From contig CAVTON010000002.1 in the NCBI GenBank assembly GCA_963736455.1, positions 434,001 through 498,000 of the forward strand: 64,000 nucleotides of DNA, given 5' to 3'. The notes beneath the pieces were generated by a model. It was not told the origin of the DNA, ran no database searches, and saw nothing but the letters and a program-made list of their open reading frames with translations. The position numbers and the translations under genes are program-made. Each line of letters begins with the position of its first letter. Positions within the stretch are counted from its first letter, which is position 1. This document shows, piece by piece, positions 15,420 through 23,809 of the stretch. The stretch is from DAHUXD01 sp963736455. GTDB taxonomy: Bacteria > Acidobacteriota > Thermoanaerobaculia > UBA5066 > Gp7-AA6.

Positions 15420-17798
15420 CTACGGTCCGTAGAGGAGAAGGCCGAAGGTCTTCACCAGGAAGGGCGCCATCTGCCCCCGCGTCGTGGCGTTGCCCGGGCA
15501 AAAGTTACCGCTGCCGCATCCCGCCGCGATCCCACGGTGAAAGAGATCTTCTATCCAGGTCGCGAACGGGTTCGAACACGGCACGTCCGCGAAGAGGCCG
15601 GTACAGGCGGGAGGAGAATAGGTCGAAAGGAGGAGGGTTTTCAGGAGGAAGACCGACATCTGCTGGCGCAGCACCGGGTTGCCCGGACAGTAGGTGGGTC
15701 CCGCGCCGCACCCGGCGACGACTCCGCGTCGGAAGAGCTCCTCGATCCAGGGAGCGAACGGGTCGGAGCTCGGCACGTCCGCGAAGATCCCGATCGCGGG
15801 AGGCGGCACGTATGTGGCGCCCTCCTTCGCCTTCAGCACGAAGACCGCCATCTGTTTGCGCAGCGTGGCGACCGCCGGGCAATAGTCCGTGCCTCCGCAT
15901 CCGCCGGTCACGCCATTGTGGAAGATGTTCTCGACGAAAGGATAAAACAGGCTGGACGTCGGAACGTCCGCGAAGCTCTCGCCGATGTGCAGGCGCCAAT
16001 CCACCGCCCGGCCGTTCGAGAGACTTTCGTGGACCGTCGCGTCCCAATGGGTTGCGGGGCGCACTGCCGGATTGCTGACCGAGACCGAATAGCAATCGCC
16101 AGTGTCGATGCAGCTTCCGAAACCTCCGGGCAAAACGGTGCCGTAGTTCGCCGACCCGTCGAGGATCGTGTAGGTCGCGCCGGAGGGGCCGGTGAGATTC
16201 GAAATCGAACCCGTGAGGGCAAGCGAGGCATCGCAGAAGTTGAAGAATGTCGGGCTGAGCTCGACCGACTCGCCCGGTTCCCACACCTGGTTGCCGGAGG
16301 AATCGAGAGCGAGCTCCAAGGGCTCCGGCACGGACGCGCAGAGGGCGGCGAGGGCGTCGACGCGTCCCCAGCCGAAGGAGTTGTTCGGAATCGAGCCGCT
16401 CGGAGTTCCTCCGCAGGTCTGAGCCGGAGTGACAGTGACCGGCACGGACGACGCGATGATGAAGGACTCGATCGCGTCCGGGTTGCCCCGGAGTTCCGGA
16501 TTCGCGGAGAGAAACAGGGCGACGAGCCCCCCGACGTGCGGCGCGGCCATGCTGGTTCCGCTGAGGACCTGGTAGGTGTTGTTCGTGTAGCTCGATCGGA
16601 CGTTGACTCCGGGTGCGCTGACGTCGGGCTTCAAACGGTTGCTCCCGTCGACCGTCACGGGACCCCGGCTCGAAAAGGCTGCGATGGCATCGCTGTTCGT
16701 CGTCGCGCCCACGGAGAAAGCCGCGTCGTAGATGGCCGGAGGTTCTCCGATGGTGCTGCATCCCGGACCGGAGTTGCCGGCAGCGGCCACGAGCTCGATC
16801 CCTGCCGCGCGGACGCTTTCGACCGCCGTCTGCAGAACGGTCGGGTCCGTACACCCATCGGCCGAGGAACAGCTCCACGACGTGTTGACGACGTCGGGCG
16901 CTTCGGAAGGTTCGGGGTTCTGGTTCGCGAGGTTCGTAGGGGCGATGAACCACTGAAGGCATTCGGTGTCCGTCGCCGGCGTCCCGATGCCCTGATCCAG
17001 GTTGCGGCAGCCGATCCACTTCGCTCCCGGCGCCACTCCGACCTGATTTCCGCCTCCGTCGTCGCCGACCATCGTCCCCATGGTGTGCGTGCCGTGTCCG
17101 TTGTCGTCGCAGGGCGCCGGGGCGTCCGCCCCGCAGATACCGCTGCTCGAGTGGATCGCGTCGTGCCAGTTGTAGTTGTGGTCCGCCGAGGATCCCAGCC
17201 AGCCCCGGTAGTGGAACTTGAGAGCCGGGTGGTCCCATTCATATCCGGTGTCGCTTCCGGCGACGACCACGCCCTGGCCCGTAAATCCTAGGGCCCAGAC
17301 GTCGGGCGCGTGGATCTGAGACACGTTCCACTCGATCGTCGCCGGCGAGGAAGGCTCGGCGACCGGAGGGGCGACCGGGCCTTCGAAACGGACCGCCGGG
17401 TTCGCATAGATGTGGAATACGTCGTCGCGCGCGGCGAGATCCTCGACGAGACTCCGATTTCCGCGAACCCAGATGACGTTCGCAACCCAGTAAGCGTGAT
17501 GCGGTGCACCGCGCGCGTCGAGGAGGGCCAACACGGGTGCCTGGGTGAGCTCCGCGGTGGATCGCAGCGCGTCGAGCACGAAGGCGCCCTTCTCGCTCTT
17601 CGTCGAAAGACTGCGTACTCCGCCCAAATCCGCCTGCTGGCGCAGCATGACGAGGAACTCGACTTGGCCCCCATCTGCTTTCTCAAGGACCCACGGGTCG
17701 ATCTTGGGAAGCCGGCCGTCGGCGACTAATACGGCACAGAACATCCAGAGGCACAGCGCGACGGCAATCCGTGAACCGCGAGGTTTCGTTTGCCTCAT
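15420..17798 (-). CDS. Secreted subtilisin-like serine protease with SLH-like repeats
   Basis: A 792-residue S8 peptidase with an N-terminal signal segment (IAVALCLWMFCAVLVADG). The catalytic triad is Asp in VVAGSDTGYEWDHPAL, His in DDNGHGTHTMGTMVG and Ser in LSGTSMAAPHVGGLVALFLS; the oxyanion Asn is in AAAGNSGPGC. About 180 C-terminal residues hold three repeats built as F.DVP.S..F..WIE.LF..G...GCG....CP....R.QM..FLLK, a style found in Acidobacteriota surface proteins. The ATG is chosen over a TTG six codons upstream. TATACT lies seven bases before it, so a leaderless message is possible, although no good -35 box is visible. Probably an extracellular or surface-bound protease. Confidence 0.93.
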   Translation of the reverse strand: MRQTKPRGSRIAVALCLWMFCAVLVADGRLPKIDPWVLEKADGGQVEFLVMLRQQADLGGVRSLSTKSEKGAFVLDALRSTAELTQAPVLALLDARGAPHHAYWVANVIWVRGNRSLVEDLAARDDVFHIYANPAVRFEGPVAPPVAEPSSPATIEWNVSQIHAPDVWALGFTGQGVVVAGSDTGYEWDHPALKFHYRGWLGSSADHNYNWHDAIHSSSGICGADAPAPCDDNGHGTHTMGTMVGDDGGGNQVGVAPGAKWIGCRNLDQGIGTPATDTECLQWFIAPTNLANQNPEPSEAPDVVNTSWSCSSADGCTDPTVLQTAVESVRAAGIELVAAAGNSGPGCSTIGEPPAIYDAAFSVGATTNSDAIAAFSSRGPVTVDGSNRLKPDVSAPGVNVRSSYTNNTYQVLSGTSMAAPHVGGLVALFLSANPELRGNPDAIESFIIASSVPVTVTPAQTCGGTPSGSIPNNSFGWGRVDALAALCASVPEPLELALDSSGNQVWEPGESVELSPTFFNFCDASLALTGSISNLTGPSGATYTILDGSANYGTVLPGGFGSCIDTGDCYSVSVSNPAVRPATHWDATVHESLSNGRAVDWRLHIGESFADVPTSSLFYPFVENIFHNGVTGGCGGTDYCPAVATLRKQMAVFVLKAKEGATYVPPPAIGIFADVPSSDPFAPWIEELFRRGVVAGCGAGPTYCPGNPVLRQQMSVFLLKTLLLSTYSPPACTGLFADVPCSNPFATWIEDLFHRGIAAGCGSGNFCPGNATTRGQMAPFLVKTFGLLLYGP

Positions 17799-17876
17799 GA
17801 GCGCAAGTATAGTCAAGGAGGCTGCCAGGATTGCTCGCAGGTCTTGTTGGGTCGACTTGCGAGAACGGCAGATGAG

Positions 17877-18281
17877 ATGAACCAGAAGAGGAAGGCCGAT
17901 TCGACGAAGGCCGAGTCACCGTCGCGCCTGATCGACGGGAGGATCAAAGAGCTGGGCGACTGGCGCGGGGAGGCGCTCTCCCGGATCCGCTCCCTGATCA
18001 GGAAGGCCGACCCGGAGATCGTCGAAGAGTGGAAGTGGGGCGTCCCGGTCTGGTCCCACGATGGTTTGATCTGCACCGGCGAGACCTACAGGAGCGCGGT
18101 CAAGTTGACGTTCGCCAGGGGTGCTCGGCTGAAGGATCCCTCGGGGCTCTTCAACTCGAGCCTCGAGGGCAAGGTGAGGCGCGCCATCGACGTCCATGAA
18201 GGCGAGAAGCTGGACGAGCCGGCGTTCAAGGCCCTCATTCGGAGTGCGGTGGCGCTGAACATCGTGACGAAGCGAGGCTAG
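17877..18281 (+). CDS. DUF1801 family protein
   Basis: A 134-residue cytoplasmic protein with LIRKADPEIVEEWKWGVPVW, then GLICTGETYRSAVKLTFARG, the conserved core of the YdhG/DUF1801 fold, followed by FNSSLEGKVRRAIDVHEGEK. The family is widespread and of unknown function; some members are linked to iron or stress. It is divergent from the protease gene and convergent with the reductase gene. The start is the second of two closely spaced ATGs; the first meets a stop after one codon. Confidence 0.85.
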   Translation: MNQKRKADSTKAESPSRLIDGRIKELGDWRGEALSRIRSLIRKADPEIVEEWKWGVPVWSHDGLICTGETYRSAVKLTFARGARLKDPSGLFNSSLEGKVRRAIDVHEGEKLDEPAFKALIRSAVALNIVTKRG

Positions 18282-18296
18282 TCGAGAACGAGCGCA

Positions 18297-18941
18297 TCAG
18301 CTCCCATACCGCTCGAACCGATACGCCAGCTCCGGTCCACCGTCCCCCTCGTACGCGAGCCGGGCGATGAGAAGGCCGAAGGGCTCGGAGTAACGCGCGG
18401 TCCGCAGGGGCCCGGAGTCCACCGGATCGAAACCGACGTCTCGGATCAGCGCGGCGGCGATTTTCTTGCTCCTCGCATCGTCCCCGCAGTACACGAGGCC
18501 GGGTCGGGCCGCCCTGCGCCGCGCGTCGAACACGCCAAAGAGCACCTCGCTCGGCACGGTATGGAACGCGGAGACGACCCGAGCCTCGGGGATCTTCCGG
18601 GCGAGCGCCTCCGCGCCCGAGGAGGTATGACCGATCGCGAGGTCGGTGCTTCGAGAGTTCATCGGGAGCGAGCAGCTGACGATCACCTTCTTCGACAGGT
18701 CGCCGGCGCGGCCCAACGCGTCGTCCACTCGGGACCAGGGCACCGCCAGGAGGAGCGCGTCGGCGTCCTGGGCGGCCTCGCGGGGCGTGCCCGCTCGGGC
18801 ATGAGTCCGGCAGTCGCGCGCCAGCTTTTCGAGCTTCTCCCTGCGGCGCGCATAGCTGAAAACCACGTCGTGGCCGGCGCGGGCGAACAGCGTTCCGAGC
18901 TTGCCGCCCATCAGCCCCGAACCCAGAATACCGACGCGCAT
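18297..18941 (-). CDS. NADPH-dependent F420 reductase-like oxidoreductase
   Basis: A 214-residue protein with a Rossmann motif at the very start (MRVGILGSGLMGGKLGTLFA), then DVVFSYARRREKLEKLA, where Ser/Arg-rich residues after strand 2 suggest NADP. DADALLLAVPWSRVDDAL and SAFHTVPSEVLF follow the layout of F420:NADP oxidoreductases and their many homologues of other function. GGAG lies close before the ATG. It is followed upstream by an aldo/keto reductase 17 bases away on the same strand. F420 use is not proven, as no F420 biosynthesis gene is in view. Confidence 0.78.
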   Translation of the reverse strand: MRVGILGSGLMGGKLGTLFARAGHDVVFSYARRREKLEKLARDCRTHARAGTPREAAQDADALLLAVPWSRVDDALGRAGDLSKKVIVSCSLPMNSRSTDLAIGHTSSGAEALARKIPEARVVSAFHTVPSEVLFGVFDARRRAARPGLVYCGDDARSKKIAAALIRDVGFDPVDSGPLRTARYSEPFGLLIARLAYEGDGGPELAYRFERYGS

Positions 18942-18958
18942 CCGCGGCTCCTTTCGGA

Positions 18959-19948
18959 TCAGCGGCCGACGAGCTTCTGCAGGTGCTCGGGATACCGGGC
19001 CCCCTGCACGGTGACGCGGGAAGCGGCCTCGTCGATCTCACGGACATCGTCCGGCGTCAGTTCGACGGCGGCCGCGCCGAGGTTCTCTTCCAGGCGATGA
19101 CGCTTCGTGGTCCCCGGGATGGGAACGATCCACGGCTTCCGGGCGAGCACCCAGGCGAGGGCGATCTGAGCCCGTGTCGCTTTCTTTCGTTCGGCGACGC
19201 TGCCGAGCAGATCGACCAGGGCCTGGTTCGCCTTCCGAGCCTCCGGCGTGAAGCGCGGAACGACGTTGCGAAAGTCGGAACTGTCGAACGCGGTCTTCTC
19301 GTCGATCGTTCCCGTGAGAAATCCCTTTCCCAGAGGACTGAAGGAAACGAGCCCGATTCCGAGCTCCTCGAGGGTCGGCAGCACTTCCTTCTCGGGCTCT
19401 CTCCACCACAACGAGTATTCGCTCTGGAGCGCCGTGACGGGCTGGACGGCATGCGCGCGCCGGATGGTCTGCGCTCCGGCTTCCGAGAGTCCGAAATGCT
19501 TGACCTTGCCCTCTCGGATCAGGTCCTTCACGGTTCCCGCTACGTCTTCGATCGGCACGTCGGCGTCGACCCGGTGTTGGTAGAAGAGATCGATCGCGTC
19601 GATCCGGAGCCGCCCGAGGGAAGCCTCCGCGACCTCCCGGATGTGGGCCGGCCGGCTATCCAGGCCCCGTTGCGGGCCGCCGGAGCCGAGTCGGAACCCG
19701 AATTTGGTCGCGATCACGACTCGACCCCGAAAGGGAGCGAGGGCTTCGCCCACGAGCTGTTCGTTCGTGAAAGGGCCGTAGGCCTCCGCCGTGTCGAAGA
19801 ACGTGACGCCGCGTTCGACGGCCGACCGGATCAACGCGATCATCTCTGCCTTGTCCGCCGCGGGGCCGTAGCCATAGCTCATGCCCATGCAGCCGAGGCC
19901 GATGGCCGAGACCTCCAGGCCGCTCCTTCCCAGTTCCCGTTTTTCCAT
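18959..19948 (-). CDS. Aldo/keto reductase
   Basis: A 329-residue TIM-barrel oxidoreductase. The signatures are GLGCMGMSYGYG, FFDTAEAYGPFTNEQLVGEA (catalytic Asp and Tyr), VIATKFGF (Lys) and IDLFYQHRVD (His), with the NADPH-binding IPGTTKRHRLEENLGA near the end. It resembles the AKR13/YajO-like group that reduces aldehydes and ketones with NADPH. It is probably cotranscribed with the downstream F420-type reductase. Substrate unknown. Confidence 0.93.
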   Translation of the reverse strand: MEKRELGRSGLEVSAIGLGCMGMSYGYGPAADKAEMIALIRSAVERGVTFFDTAEAYGPFTNEQLVGEALAPFRGRVVIATKFGFRLGSGGPQRGLDSRPAHIREVAEASLGRLRIDAIDLFYQHRVDADVPIEDVAGTVKDLIREGKVKHFGLSEAGAQTIRRAHAVQPVTALQSEYSLWWREPEKEVLPTLEELGIGLVSFSPLGKGFLTGTIDEKTAFDSSDFRNVVPRFTPEARKANQALVDLLGSVAERKKATRAQIALAWVLARKPWIVPIPGTTKRHRLEENLGAAAVELTPDDVREIDEAASRVTVQGARYPEHLQKLVGR

Positions 19949-19971
19949 CTCTTCTCCGACGTCAGCCTATT

Positions 19972-20472
19972 TCAAGCTCGGGTCGCCGCCGGGGCGGACG
20001 GGGAGAAAGCCAGGATCGCCATGCGAACCCGCTCTTCGTCGATGCGCCGGTGCTGATCTTCTGCGCGGGCGATGAGCGCCGAATAGTCCGGTCCCTCGAG
20101 GCGCGTCTCGTAGGGCGCCGCGGCCTCGAGCGCCTCCCAGAGTGCGCGCTTCCCAAGGATGCCCATCGTGAGGCTTTCGAGCGCCTCCACGCACGCGAGC
20201 GGCCCCGCAACGGACGCGTCCAGCTTGAGTCGTGAGAGTTTCTCGCCCAGTCGCGCGGTCGTCTCCTTGAGAGGACTCGGGCCGGCCTCGACCTTCGCCG
20301 CGAGCCGTTCGAGCGTCTCCCGGTCCGCCGCGATCTCGGAGCGAATCGGCTCGAGAACGGCGGCGAGCCGCTCGTTCCGGTGTCGGTCCACGAGATGGTC
20401 GAGAATCTGGAGCGCTCCCGTCGCGCCCGCGAGGTGATCTTCCAGGTATTTTCCGAGAAGTCTTTCGGTCAA
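19972..20472 (-). CDS. Helical protein of unknown function, possibly ferritin-like
   Basis: A 166-residue, largely helical protein beginning TERLLGKYLEDHLAGATGAL, with LDHLVDRHRNERLAAVLEPI, KLSRLKLDASVAGPLACVEA and ALWEALEAAAPYETRLEGPD. I know this pattern only from conserved hypothetical proteins; the helix lengths fit a ferritin-like bundle, but iron ligands are not clear. I chose a TTG start because GGAGG sits nine bases before it and no ATG lies nearby. It lies upstream of the aldo/keto reductase gene on the same strand, 23 bases away. Confidence 0.65.
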   Translation of the reverse strand: MTERLLGKYLEDHLAGATGALQILDHLVDRHRNERLAAVLEPIRSEIAADRETLERLAAKVEAGPSPLKETTARLGEKLSRLKLDASVAGPLACVEALESLTMGILGKRALWEALEAAAPYETRLEGPDYSALIARAEDQHRRIDEERVRMAILAFSPSAPAATRA

Positions 20473-20528
20473 CGTTCTACCTCCGGCGTTCGTCGGTCCG
20501 CGGCGTCGACGAGACGAGGGACATTTCC

Positions 20529-20544
20529 TGCAAGAAGCGTGCGT
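20529..20544 (-). promoter_or_regulatory. Weak sigma-54-like element
   Basis: Minus strand ACGCACGCTTCTTGCA. The -12 part (TTGCA) and the spacing fit, but the first G of the -24 GG is a C. It would give a leader of about 46 bases to the helical-protein gene. Kept as a weak candidate only. Confidence 0.3.
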
Positions 20545-20635
20545 GAGCGAGGGCGCACGAGGCCTCCTGAAAGCGATTCGGTCGGAGTGAAATCCCAAGC
20601 AGCTCAGGTGGGATCGGTACGACGATCGGCCCGCG

Positions 20636-21133
20636 TCAGATGCGCTTGGATCGTTCGATATTCGCCTCCTCGAGCCGGCGCCTGTGCGCGTTCGGGAGCA
20701 CGACCCAGAACGTCACGAAGACGAGGAACAGGACGGCGGCAATGGCGGAAACCCGGGCGTCTTCGACCACGGCGAAGCTGACGAGATAGAGCTCGAGACA
20801 GATTCCGACCGCCAGCGGCCACATGCTGGCGACCAGGAGCCTGGAGGAAATGCGCAGGAGCGACTCGCTGATGGATCGAGGGTACGCCTGTCGGTGATAC
20901 GCGGCGGGCGCGAGAACGAGCGCGATGGCGACCGTCGTCAGGACGGTCGAGGCGAGGTGCAGCCTCTTCAAGCCGGCCGGAAGCGGCGGAAAGCCCGAGC
21001 TGAGCACCGCGACGAGTTGAAAGCCGAAGAGCGCCTGGATTCCCGGAAGGACCATCCGGCATTCCTCCAGCAATTGTTTGATGGCGTCGGACAGCTCGAG
21101 AGGTTCCGGGACCTCCGGCTCTTTCGCCGTCAT
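20636..21133 (-). CDS. DUF6328 family membrane protein
   Basis: A 165-residue protein with a cytoplasmic helix (LSDAIKQLLEECRMVLPGIQ) and four hydrophobic segments. ALFGFQLVAVLSSGF and ALVLAPAAYHRQAYP are hallmarks of DUF6328, a family without known function. The start overlaps the stop of the pyrophosphatase-family gene by ATGA. It is the last gene of a five-gene unit that starts at the hemerythrin gene. Confidence 0.8.
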   Translation of the reverse strand: MTAKEPEVPEPLELSDAIKQLLEECRMVLPGIQALFGFQLVAVLSSGFPPLPAGLKRLHLASTVLTTVAIALVLAPAAYHRQAYPRSISESLLRISSRLLVASMWPLAVGICLELYLVSFAVVEDARVSAIAAVLFLVFVTFWVVLPNAHRRRLEEANIERSKRI

Positions 21134-21687
21134 TCCTCGTGGAGCGCGGCCTCGTAGCCGTCCAGAGTCCGAGGCAGGCGCCCCGCTTTCTTTCGAGGCC
21201 TGTATTTCCGGCGAGCGGTCTCGATGAGCTTCCAGGCGCGCCGGGGTCCAAACCAGCCGAGCGGACGGAACTCCTTTCCGTCTTCGGAGTTGTAAGTCTG
21301 AAAGAACCGTTCGTACTCCCGGCGCCGCCGGGCCTCGATGCTCGACACCGAGCGTAGACCTGAGAACTGTTCGTCCTCGGACGGCACGGCGAACAGCCGG
21401 TCGTTTCTCTCGGTCTTTCCCTCCTCGGTCTGCTCGGCCTCCATCACGCCGATCGGGCGGCCCGCGAGCAGCGTTCCGGGCGGCACCGGATCGCGCATGA
21501 AGAGCAGGACGTCGAGCGGATCGCCGTCCGCGGCGAGGGTTCCGGGAATCGAACCGAAATTGAGCGGAAACGTCATTCCGGCCGGTAGAACCCTCGTCAG
21601 GCGGAGGAGGCCGACCTCGTAGTCGAACTCGACCTTGCTCCTCGTTCCCTGAGGAGTTTCGACGATGATCGGGATCGTCTTCGGCAT
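21130..21687 (-). CDS. Inorganic pyrophosphatase family protein with altered active site
   Basis: A 185-residue family I pyrophosphatase homologue. The metal-binding motif DGDPLDVLLF is intact, and VEFDYEV, LPAGMTFPLNFGSIPGT and NDRLFAVP align with the family. The two tyrosines normally in the YP.NYG.IPGT motif are phenylalanines here (TFPLNFG), and the second aspartate cluster reads MEAEQTEEGKTERND. Pyrophosphate hydrolysis is therefore likely but not certain. It lies in a stress-type operon after a membrane protein and a 25-residue peptide. Confidence 0.8.
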   Translation of the reverse strand: MPKTIPIIVETPQGTRSKVEFDYEVGLLRLTRVLPAGMTFPLNFGSIPGTLAADGDPLDVLLFMRDPVPPGTLLAGRPIGVMEAEQTEEGKTERNDRLFAVPSEDEQFSGLRSVSSIEARRRREYERFFQTYNSEDGKEFRPLGWFGPRRAWKLIETARRKYRPRKKAGRLPRTLDGYEAALHEE

Positions 21688-21708
21688 CTCGACCTCGGCC
21701 TCCGAGAA

Positions 21709-21786
21709 CTAGAAGTGGCTGAACAGGCCGATCAGGATGATGATCGGAATCGGAATGCCGAGGAGCCAGAGAAGAATCGAACGCAT
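21709..21786 (-). CDS. 25-residue hydrophobic membrane peptide
   Basis: The peptide MRSILLWLLGIPIPIIILIG ending in LFSHF is almost one transmembrane helix with a charged start. GGAGG lies at good distance before the ATG. Small proteins with the same LLWLLGIPIPIIIL text are familiar from many bacteria, which supports a real gene. It lies between the membrane-protein gene and the pyrophosphatase gene, 18 bases from the former. The function is unknown; a small regulatory or stress membrane peptide is a guess. Confidence 0.75.
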   Translation of the reverse strand: MRSILLWLLGIPIPIIILIGLFSHF

Positions 21787-21804
21787 GGTCAACCTCCGAG
21801 CGCC

Positions 21805-22635
21805 TCAGCGCCAGACGTAGTCGCGCCGCCTTCCGCCGTAGATCGCCGCATAGCTCGCGGCGAACGCTCCGACGAGAAGAGCGACCACGAGCCAGTACAG
21901 GGAATGGGCGATCGCCTTTCGCGCCTCGTCGGCCGCCTCCCGCTCCGCGGTCAGGACCTGGTCGACGCGTCGGGCGGCGTCCGTCTCCGACATTCCGGTG
22001 CGCCCGGCGACGAGTGATGCGAGATAAGACCGGTCGCCCGCCGGCATTTCCTTCCCGGTCACGCCCCTTGCGAGGATCGCGGTCGTTTCAGACCGCAGCT
22101 CCGGCGTCAGGATGGACGGGCTCGGCGGCGCGGTGCGAAAGAGCGAGTCCGAGAAGTAGGCCGCCGGATTGGTCTGAGAACCCTGCGCGACTCCCGCGAG
22201 GTCCTTCGTGATCGAGCTCGCCAGGGTCGAGAGAAATGCGACGCCGAGAACGAGGCTCACCGCCCAGACGAGGAGGCCGTGGGCGGTGTCGCGGAAGAAG
22301 ACCTCGTGCCCGTGGACGCCGACCCATCGGCTCCGCAGGCGGCCCGCCAGATAACCGCCCAGAGCGCAGGATGCGAGCTGGACGAGGATGATCCAGAGGA
22401 TCGCTCCCGGCGCCACGCGATGGGGCGAGACGGCCGCGGAGGGCCAGGCCGACATCGAGGAGAGCCCCATTCCGGCTCCGAGCGCCATCAGGAGCGTCGT
22501 GACCGCGGCGGCGGCGAAGGCGCCGGCGATGACCGCGGACCAGGAGACACCGGAAGACACGTTTTCGAGGGTGAGCCCCGGCTGGGGCACGGGCGGGTTC
22601 GCCACCGTCGCGGCCGGACGCATGGGTGTGCTCAT
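21805..22635 (-). CDS. Multi-pass membrane protein of unknown function
   Basis: A 276-residue protein. GVSWSAVIAGAFAAAAVTTL and LLMALGAGMGLSSMSAW form the first helices, with VAPGAILWIILVQLASCALG, YLAGRLRSRW and LLVWAVSLVLGVAFLSTLAS following, then a soluble loop and a last helix SLYWLVVALLVGAFAASYAA. The G.SW.A...GA..A start is shared with other uncharacterised bacterial membrane proteins. It begins six bases after the hemerythrin stop and so shares its message. Confidence 0.75.
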   Translation of the reverse strand: MSTPMRPAATVANPPVPQPGLTLENVSSGVSWSAVIAGAFAAAAVTTLLMALGAGMGLSSMSAWPSAAVSPHRVAPGAILWIILVQLASCALGGYLAGRLRSRWVGVHGHEVFFRDTAHGLLVWAVSLVLGVAFLSTLASSITKDLAGVAQGSQTNPAAYFSDSLFRTAPPSPSILTPELRSETTAILARGVTGKEMPAGDRSYLASLVAGRTGMSETDAARRVDQVLTAEREAADEARKAIAHSLYWLVVALLVGAFAASYAAIYGGRRRDYVWR

Positions 22636-22641
22636 CGTTCC

Positions 22642-23241
22642 TCAGGCCCTCGCCGGGCGGCCGGTCTTCGACCCGGCTCTCGCGGTTCTCGACTTGCTCC
22701 CGCCGGCAAGTTTCTGCTTCAGGGCGACCATCCGGCGTCCGAGCTCCTCGAGCTCGTCCTCATCCATCTCCTTCTCGGCCTCGGGGAAGAGGTCCTTTTC
22801 TTCTTCGTCCGCATGATGTTCGACGCTCTCCTTGAGAACGGTCGCCTTCGACTCGAAGAGATCCTCCGAGCCATCCAGCCCCCGGAGCTCCTTGATCAGA
22901 CGCTTGACGATGAGGTGTTCCTCGACCGACTCGCCGACCATCTTGCGCGCCTCCTCGTCCGTGAGCTTCCGGCAGGCGGGGTAGAAGATCTTCTCTTCGA
23001 GCTCCGCGTGGATCTCGAGCTTGTCGCTCGCCTCGTCGATCAGCCGTTTGCGCGTCGCGTGCGCGTTTTCGCCGGACTTTTCGTACTGGCGAAACAGCTC
23101 GCGCACCTCGTCGTGCTGGGACTTGAGCAGTTTCGTCGCGGACGGGGACTCGTCCGTGTCCGAGCCGCCGCCCATCGAGCGCACGACGCGATCCACGATC
23201 CCCGGCTTCTTTCCTTCCGTGTCTCCGTTTCGCTTGTTCAT
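22642..23241 (-). CDS. Hemerythrin-domain protein
   Basis: A 199-residue protein with a hemerythrin-like bundle at about 35-165. The ligand motifs are SQHDEVRELF, IHAELEEKIFYPAC, EEHLIVKRLI and HHADEEEKDLFPEA. A Lys/Arg-rich tail (SKSRTARAGSKTGRPARA) may bind nucleic acid. It is first in the operon hemerythrin, membrane protein, 25-residue peptide, pyrophosphatase, DUF6328. A strong sigma-54-like element lies 26 bases before the start, with GAGGAAG as ribosome site. Iron-based sensing or detoxification is family knowledge. Confidence 0.88.
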   Translation of the reverse strand: MNKRNGDTEGKKPGIVDRVVRSMGGGSDTDESPSATKLLKSQHDEVRELFRQYEKSGENAHATRKRLIDEASDKLEIHAELEEKIFYPACRKLTDEEARKMVGESVEEHLIVKRLIKELRGLDGSEDLFESKATVLKESVEHHADEEEKDLFPEAEKEMDEDELEELGRRMVALKQKLAGGSKSRTARAGSKTGRPARA

Positions 23242-23267
23242 GGCACCTTCCTCCGCGGGGAGCCAGA

Positions 23268-23283
23268 AGCAAGAGGCGTGCCG
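23268..23283 (-). promoter_or_regulatory. Sigma-54-like promoter before the hemerythrin operon
   Basis: Minus strand CGGCACGCCTCTTGCT, with GG and GC ten bases apart. The predicted start is near 23257, giving a 16-base leader that still contains the ribosome site. Confidence 0.7.
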
Positions 23284-23375
23284 GAGAATTCAACAGGGCG
23301 AGGGGACGTGAACGGGCCCGCGACGGGCCCCTCGGACCGGCCCGGTCTTGCGCATCGGGGGGCGGAGGAGGAGCG

Positions 23376-23783
23376 TCAGCGGGCCGGCTTCGCTGGGCAG
23401 GGCCAGTGGTCGAGGTACGCCGCGTACAGGAGCTCGATTCCGGAGAGGTGGAGCTTTTCCGGGTTCGCCTTCAGGTAGTCGTGGAAGACGCGAATGTCCT
23501 GGTCGACGGTCGCGTCGGCGGGGACGCAGATCTTCGACGTCGCCCCGGGATTGCGTCGGCGGGCGACGGCGACGTCGAGCTCGTGCGCCGCGGTCGCGCC
23601 GTAGACGAAACCGACGCACCGGCCGGCGTCCGCACCGGCGGCGGAGGACCCCGCCGCGGCCAGCGCGTCGCCGCAGGATCGAAGCAGGTGGCTGCCGTCG
23701 AACTGGTCCTCGGCGGCGGCGACGCCGGTGAAAGCGGCGAAGAGGGCGAGAACCGTGAGACACGAGCGAGTCGGCGGCCGCAT
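23376..23783 (-). CDS. Rap1a/Tai-like secreted protein
   Basis: A 135-residue protein with a signal peptide (CLTVLALFAAFTGVAAAED). The mature part follows the Rap1a/Tai immunity-protein pattern: GSHLLRSCGDAL, CVGFVYGATAAHELD, KICVPADATVDQDIRVFHDY, LKANPEKLHLSG and DHWPCPAK, with four spaced cysteines that probably form disulfides. In Serratia, Rap1a neutralises a type VI amidase; homologues are widespread without any secretion system nearby, as here. GGAGG sets the start at MRPPTRSC rather than at two upstream ATGs. Confidence 0.72.
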   Translation of the reverse strand: MRPPTRSCLTVLALFAAFTGVAAAEDQFDGSHLLRSCGDALAAAGSSAAGADAGRCVGFVYGATAAHELDVAVARRRNPGATSKICVPADATVDQDIRVFHDYLKANPEKLHLSGIELLYAAYLDHWPCPAKPAR

Positions 23784-23809
23784 GAGAGCCTCCATGATTC
23801 GCATCGGGG

